Of a stretch of DNA of 64,000 bases, positions 60,146 through 64,000 are shown piece after piece (position 1 is the stretch's first letter; each line of letters starts with the position of its first letter). A program made the translations under genes and the position numbers. Source of the stretch: Deferrivibrio essentukiensis (GTDB lineage: Bacteria > Chrysiogenota > Deferribacteres > Deferribacterales > Deferrivibrionaceae). The notes below the pieces were generated by a model. The model was not told the DNA's origin. It saw only the letters and a list, made by a program, of their open reading frames with translations, and searched no databases. Location of the stretch: positions 1 through 64,000 of the forward strand of contig NZ_JAJAFU010000013.1 of NCBI RefSeq assembly GCF_020480685.1. Direction: 5' to 3'.

Positions 60146-61369
60146 ATGGCAAAAAAGGACATGTCAGAAAAAGAAGTTAAAAATCTCAAACCGTCTGAAG
60201 ATTCTGTTGATAAGCACAGGGTATCTGAAAAACTGTACATTTACGTTTATCCTAATTGGAAAAAGAAATGGTATTACCGTCAACGTAATAATTCAGATAT
60301 ACTTATTGGCGAGTATCCGATAGTTTCATATGCCGAAGCTTTTACCATAAGAGATGAAATGAGAAATTCAGAAAATATGGGTATGCCTCTAAGGAGAGAA
60401 GTTACTGTCGATGATATGTTTAATAAGTATTTCGATTTAAAAAGTAACAGTTGGTCTGGCTATACTAAAAAAAGAAAAGTACAAATTTATGAGAAAGACA
60501 TTAAGCCAATCCTGGGTAATATGGAAATACAAAAGGTAACCATACATAATATTTTAAAAGTTATCAAAGTTGTCGAAGATAGAGATGCTCTTCATACTTT
60601 GGAAAAGGTTGTAGTAATAATTAAAAATATATTTAATAAGGCTTGCAGCTTTGGATATATAAAAATTAATCCTGCTAGTGAATTAGAAAACATAATAAAA
60701 AAACCGGTAAGAAAGAACTATGCTGCATTAACAGAGCCTGAAGATATAAGTACCCTTGTAAAAGGCATTGATTATTATAGGGGCAATTTTATTGTAAAAA
60801 TGGCTTTAAAGTTTCTTTTATTAACTGCTCAGAGAAGTTTTACTGTAAGAGCTGCAAAGTGGAAGGATATAGACTTAGAAAATGCTATTTGGAATATCCC
60901 TGCTGAGGATATGAAAATGAAAACACCTCTTAGACTACCCTTATCAAAACAGGCTGTAGAACTATTAAAAGAAATTAAACAGTATACTGGGAATAAGAAA
61001 TATGTGTTTTATTCATTTCGCTCTAAAAAAGAGATATTAAGTGAGAATACATTTAATACAGCACTAAGAAGGATTGGCTTTAGTAGTGATGAAACAGTGG
61101 CTCATGGATTTAGGGCAAGTTTTATGACTTGTATGGCAGAAATGGGTTTTCCGGTTGATGTTTTAAACCTTATTCTTGACCATAAGAAAAGAAGTAAAAT
61201 TGAAGCAGCTTATAATAGGTCTGAAAAGTTTGAAGATAAAAAGATAGTATTACAGGCTTGGGCTGATTATCTTGATAAGTTAAAAGTAACTGATAAACCT
61301 TCTGCTGTTAAAGTAAAAGTTGCTAAGACAAGTGTAGAATCATATTCAATAATAGAAAGGGTATCCTGA
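60146..61369 (+). CDS. P4-type tyrosine recombinase/integrase
   Basis: 407 aa. An N-terminal DUF4102-like arm-binding domain (YPNWKKKWYYRQRN), a helical core-binding domain (TVDDMFNKYFDLKS) and a catalytic domain with the first Arg in LLTAQRSFTVRAAKW, H-x-x-R in AHGFRASFMT, the LILDHKKRS His region and the nucleophile Tyr in EAAYNRS. It should insert the element at tRNA-Gly. RBS GTGAGG precedes the ATG; the stop codon lies in a terminator loop. Confidence 0.93.
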   Translation: MAKKDMSEKEVKNLKPSEDSVDKHRVSEKLYIYVYPNWKKKWYYRQRNNSDILIGEYPIVSYAEAFTIRDEMRNSENMGMPLRREVTVDDMFNKYFDLKSNSWSGYTKKRKVQIYEKDIKPILGNMEIQKVTIHNILKVIKVVEDRDALHTLEKVVVIIKNIFNKACSFGYIKINPASELENIIKKPVRKNYAALTEPEDISTLVKGIDYYRGNFIVKMALKFLLLTAQRSFTVRAAKWKDIDLENAIWNIPAEDMKMKTPLRLPLSKQAVELLKEIKQYTGNKKYVFYSFRSKKEILSENTFNTALRRIGFSSDETVAHGFRASFMTCMAEMGFPVDVLNLILDHKKRSKIEAAYNRSEKFEDKKIVLQAWADYLDKLKVTDKPSAVKVKVAKTSVESYSIIERVS

Positions 61370-61384
61370 ATGGATACCCTTTTT
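61356..61384. terminator. Strong bidirectional terminator between integrase and AlpA gene
   Basis: AAAGGGTATCC and its complement around TGAAT (containing the integrase TGA stop), with T-runs on both sides. It separates the integrase from the convergent minus-strand genes. Confidence 0.92.
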
Positions 61385-61568
61385 AATCTTCATTTTTGGC
61401 ATTTTCAATAAATTCAATGATATCTGACAGCCGCCATAGTTTAACCCCCATATCTAATTCTATCGGTTTGGGAAATATGCCGGATTTCATGCCCCTTCTG
61501 AAAGTGCTTTCAGAAACGTTAAAATATTTGAGTACTTCTTTTAAACGAATAAAACCATTTTCATACAT
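61383..61568 (-). CDS. AlpA-like DNA-binding protein, probable excisionase
   Basis: 61 aa: a winged helix FIRLKEVLKYFNVSESTFRRGMKSG with FPKPIELDMGVKLWRLSDI, typical of AlpA/MerR-like regulators that activate the integrase or help excision of P4-type elements. AGGGGGT lies before the ATG. Beside the integrase, separated by the shared terminator. Confidence 0.88.
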   Translation of the reverse strand: MYENGFIRLKEVLKYFNVSESTFRRGMKSGIFPKPIELDMGVKLWRLSDIIEFIENAKNED

Positions 61569-61638
61569 TTGTCCACCCCCTTAAAAAATATTTCTTTAAA
61601 ATAAAATTGAGTCAAATTTTGATTGCAGTTTTTTTATA

Positions 61639-61968
61639 TTATTTCCTGAATGATTTTATAAACTTTACTACGTTGTATAAGGGTAACTCTTTGCGAAATC
61701 TTCTATTTATCTGTTTGATAAATTTATTGACTGAATAGAGAATATCTTTTGCGTAAGTGACGGATATTTGGTTTTTCCTAACCTGATTCAAAATAAAATG
61801 ATAAAATCCATTAAGCTCATTTTGTGATAGTTTCTCAAATGATTTGAGCATTGTTCTTGTTTCAAGATAATAAATAAAATACTTCTCAATTATTCGGTAG
61901 TCTTGAGCTACGGTTGATTTGCTACCGGTAATTTTAAATCTTCTTTTAAATTGCTCTAATAAATTCAT
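61639..61968 (-). CDS. Small SAM-like (recombinase core-binding type) protein
   Basis: 109 aa, helical, with IIEKYFIYYLETRTML and LNGFYHFILNQVRKNQISVTYAKDIL resembling the N-terminal SAM-like domain of tyrosine recombinases but with no catalytic part. It lies 4 bp after the recombinase at 61973 on the same strand and may be a DNA-binding partner or the remnant of a second recombinase. AT-rich like the rest of the element. Confidence 0.6.
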   Translation of the reverse strand: MNLLEQFKRRFKITGSKSTVAQDYRIIEKYFIYYLETRTMLKSFEKLSQNELNGFYHFILNQVRKNQISVTYAKDILYSVNKFIKQINRRFRKELPLYNVVKFIKSFRK

Positions 61969-61972
61969 AATA

Positions 61973-62968
61973 TCACCTCCCCAAATAAGAATTTGTTATT
62001 TCTAATCTATGATGCCCTAATTCTTCAGAAACAATTAATCTTGCTTCTTTTATTAGTTCTACTGTTTCATTAATTGATATGTTAAGTTTTGATGCTGCAT
62101 AATTAAGATATTCTTCTTTTGACAGTCCTATTTTTGCAGGAGGCTCAACCCCTGTTAATTCTTTATATCTTTCTTGTGCGTAGTGGTGTCTTTCCCCGTG
62201 ATAGTGAAATTGTTCACCGTATTCATTATTAAAATTGGTGACTGTATGGTAGGCAAAGGTTTGCCATATCTTAAAATTCATATTGTCAGGGATAAGTGAC
62301 CTTGTATAATTATTCTCTTTTCTGAATTCCTGTATTTGCTTGATTAAATTTAATGCTTTTTCAGTAACAGGGACTTGTCTTGCCTGTCCCCCTTTGGTGC
62401 CATTTACTATGGTTATAGTTTGATTAGATTTATTTAATTTAGCCCCATCAAATAGAGTAGATTCTTTAAATCTTAGTCCTAATTCTCTCTGCAATTGAAC
62501 ACTAAGTTTTAATGCTTGAAATCTTGAATCTCCGGTTTGATTAAGTTTATCATTTAAATAATTTAAAAATTTATCGTGAACAACAGCAGAAACACTTTTA
62601 TCTTTATTGTCATATTTTGGACCTCTACTTAATCCTTCTTCTTTTGCTGATAGTTTTAAATCATCTCTGCCAAAATGATTAAATACAGTATTTAGACATG
62701 AGACTATATTTGCTGCATTAGCTAAAGCAATTTCTCCAGCATTAACCTTTTCCCTGAGATGTTCAGCAAATGTAGCCATGTGTTCACGTTCAAGCTTGGC
62801 TAAGTTTTTTAAATCAAACTCTTCCTTAATAAAACCTGCTAATGTTCGAATAGCATAGGCAGACTTTTCAATACTGCCTTTATTACCACTCTTAACAACT
62901 GCCATAGCAAGATTAAAGCTTCCGGCCTTTCTTGATAAATCTTTTTCCCCAATAAAATTTCTTCGCAT
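61973..62968 (-). CDS. Tyrosine recombinase of the Integrase_1 type
   Basis: 331 aa. N-terminal helical SAM-like domain (residues ~10-120) and a catalytic half with Arg in QRELGLRFKESTLF, HGERHHYAQERY, LGHHRLEITNSYLGR where H, H-H and the final Tyr fit the recombinase pattern. It differs clearly from the P4-type integrase and is encoded convergently. Such proteins occur in ICEs and phages of Gram-negatives. Shares an upstream 18-bp motif with the P4-type integrase. Confidence 0.75.
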   Translation of the reverse strand: MRRNFIGEKDLSRKAGSFNLAMAVVKSGNKGSIEKSAYAIRTLAGFIKEEFDLKNLAKLEREHMATFAEHLREKVNAGEIALANAANIVSCLNTVFNHFGRDDLKLSAKEEGLSRGPKYDNKDKSVSAVVHDKFLNYLNDKLNQTGDSRFQALKLSVQLQRELGLRFKESTLFDGAKLNKSNQTITIVNGTKGGQARQVPVTEKALNLIKQIQEFRKENNYTRSLIPDNMNFKIWQTFAYHTVTNFNNEYGEQFHYHGERHHYAQERYKELTGVEPPAKIGLSKEEYLNYAASKLNISINETVELIKEARLIVSEELGHHRLEITNSYLGR

Positions 62969-63009
62969 GTTTTCACCTCTTTAAAAAATTAATCAAAATA
63001 AAATATTAA

Positions 63010-63027
63010 TGAGTAAAGTTTTGGTGA
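63010..63027 (-). promoter_or_regulatory. Shared 18-bp motif, recombinase copy
   Basis: On the minus strand TCACCAAAACTTTACTCA, 42 bp before the ATG of the Integrase_1-type recombinase; one base different from 60093-60110. A common operator or arm-type recombinase site is likely. Confidence 0.7.
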
Positions 63028-63293
63028 TAGAAATTTTGGTTAATCAACCAAAATAAGTTTAGACAATTTTCAGTTTCTTAGATTTTTCATGCTGCAAGAT
63101 ATATTTGTTAGCGAAATTCTCCTGATTTTAAGGTTCAGGATACCTGTGAAAAATCTATATAAACCTACAATAATGTAGGATAGCAAAGGATTCTATCTGT
63201 AATAAATTGTGCCATGATGCAGCTTAACAAGGCACGCAACAATTGCAATATTAGATTGCAAATAGTGCTTCTATTACAGTTTTTCTGTTTTTT

Positions 63294-63387
63294 CTGTAAA
63301 GTTAACCTGTTGGTAGATAAATACACTCTCACGGCTTTCACATTTCCTACGGCTATGTGAAAGCCGCTTGGAGAGGTTACTTTACAG
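63294..63387. repeat. 94-nt nested inverted repeat
   Basis: Three nested arm pairs: CTGTAAAGTTAACCT with AGGTTACTTTACAG (one base bulged), CTCTC with GAGAG, and a perfect 12-bp pair CGGCTTTCACAT (63332-63343) with ATGTGAAAGCCG (63355-63366) around an 11-nt loop. It would fold into one long hairpin as ssDNA. Candidate origin of transfer, replication origin or recombinase site of the element. Confidence 0.8.
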
Positions 63388-64000
63388 TTTGCTTTCATTG
63401 ATAAAAAGAGGATTGTTTCATTTTGTGCTAAAGTAGATTACCAGCTTATTTATGCAACACTGTGCATATATACATTTGCATTGTCTATCCTTTACATCAA
63501 CGCACAAAATAAAACTCTAACTTACCATTATTATTTGTCTGTTGTATAACTCCTGGCTGTTTTTGTAGGTATGTTGAACGCATACTTCATAGAAATTGTG
63601 TTTGGACTAACCGCATATTAATAAACTTCCTTTCAGCTATCCCAAACCTCATCGCCTAATATATAATAAAAGTTAGTCAAAATTTGGTGGTAGTTTTTTG
63701 GGCAATTTTTTACTAGGTCGTAACTACTATATAAATCTATTAGTCAATATCAAAGTACCCTATTTAAGTTAAATACGATAATTAACTAAAATGTGTATCC
63801 ATCCACAAATCAAAATAGTATTAGCCCTACTACAATTATTTTTATTCATATTATTATAAATTTTTTTATTAAACTGAATTAGTAAAATATGCCATTTTTG
63901 TTATTATTGCTTTATTGCCAAGATGTTATGTAATATCTTTGAAGTATTCCCATTATAAATTCTTGTTTAATATAGTTTTTGTATAAAAATAAAGTGAGAA

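Larger units (their letters stand above)
62969..64000. other. Gene-poor region of the integrated element (1 kb)
   Basis: No supported gene in the last ~1030 bp, the longest such stretch in the window. It contains the promoter motif at 63010 and the nested inverted repeat at 63294-63387. A 77-codon minus-strand frame (63398-63165) lies on the inverted repeat but has no ribosome-binding site. The right part (63600-64000) is very A+T-rich without further structure that I can see. Confidence 0.6.

Noticed and set aside
63165-63398. 77-codon minus-strand frame over the nested inverted repeat
   Set aside because: No ribosome-binding site, and the DNA hairpin accounts for its sequence. I would reconsider if conserved homologues with synonymous changes exist.

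Overview
The window is one continuous, gene-dense stretch of a low-G+C (roughly one third by eye) bacterial chromosome. Gene content points to a motile, diderm, menaquinone-using, iron- and molybdenum-dependent bacterium: flagellin with a sigma28-type promoter, an OmpA-type protein, LapA/LapB homologues, MenG, FeoB/FeoA, CopA. The mix suggests Deferribacterota or a relative; that is inference from gene content, not a database match.

Layout. 97-6453 (minus): one tightly overlapping operon, MOSC-MogA fusion > tmk > holB > ricT/PSP1 > metG > tatD > lone receiver. 6576-9718 (plus): modE and a molybdate/tungstate ABC importer, with two matching ModE-type palindromes. 9837-14784 (plus): HIT protein, lapA, lapB-like, mutS, membrane protein. 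14825-15871 (minus): OmpA-type protein whose signal-peptide frame holds a stop codon. 16108-18082 (plus): a two-gene glucosyl/mannosylglycerate pathway, facing a MATE-like exporter and a sirtuin. 20310-25011: hisD, polA, a GGDEF protein. 25018-29079: a sigma54 activator, two palindromic upstream sites, a -24/-12 promoter, then thiolase and a fused CoA transferase. 29378-33196: DUF4412 protein, flagellin and FlaG with an elaborate leader. 33340-37959 (minus): AAA/PD-(D/E)XK gene and a crotonase operon carrying an inserted AlbA_2 gene. 38068-43757: aminotransferase, feoB-feoA-rseC, adenine deaminase. 43798-45043: an Abi_2/HEPN gene with an upstream structured RNA, bracketed by two 197-bp repeats with terminal inverted repeats. 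45098-48683: TauE exporter, copA, copZ. 48713-53396: HinT, HAD phosphatase, and a signalling cluster (DHp-like protein, CheY-like receiver, HDOD, SpoIIE-type phosphatase). 53419-58745: menG, nth, UPF0316, larC, cca, FAH, YkgJ. 59528-59862: tRNA Arg-His-Leu-Gly. 59863-64000: the left end of an integrated element next to tRNA-Gly, with two tyrosine recombinases, an AlpA-like protein and a 94-nt nested inverted repeat.

The best candidates for something undescribed are: the MITE-bracketed Abi_2/HEPN-plus-RNA cassette; a family of intergenic arrays that keep a strict 7-bp period while the repeated word changes; the flagellin leader (sigma28-type promoter, intrinsic terminator, heptad array, CsrA-like hairpin); and the AlbA_2 gene inserted seamlessly between two coupled crotonase genes.
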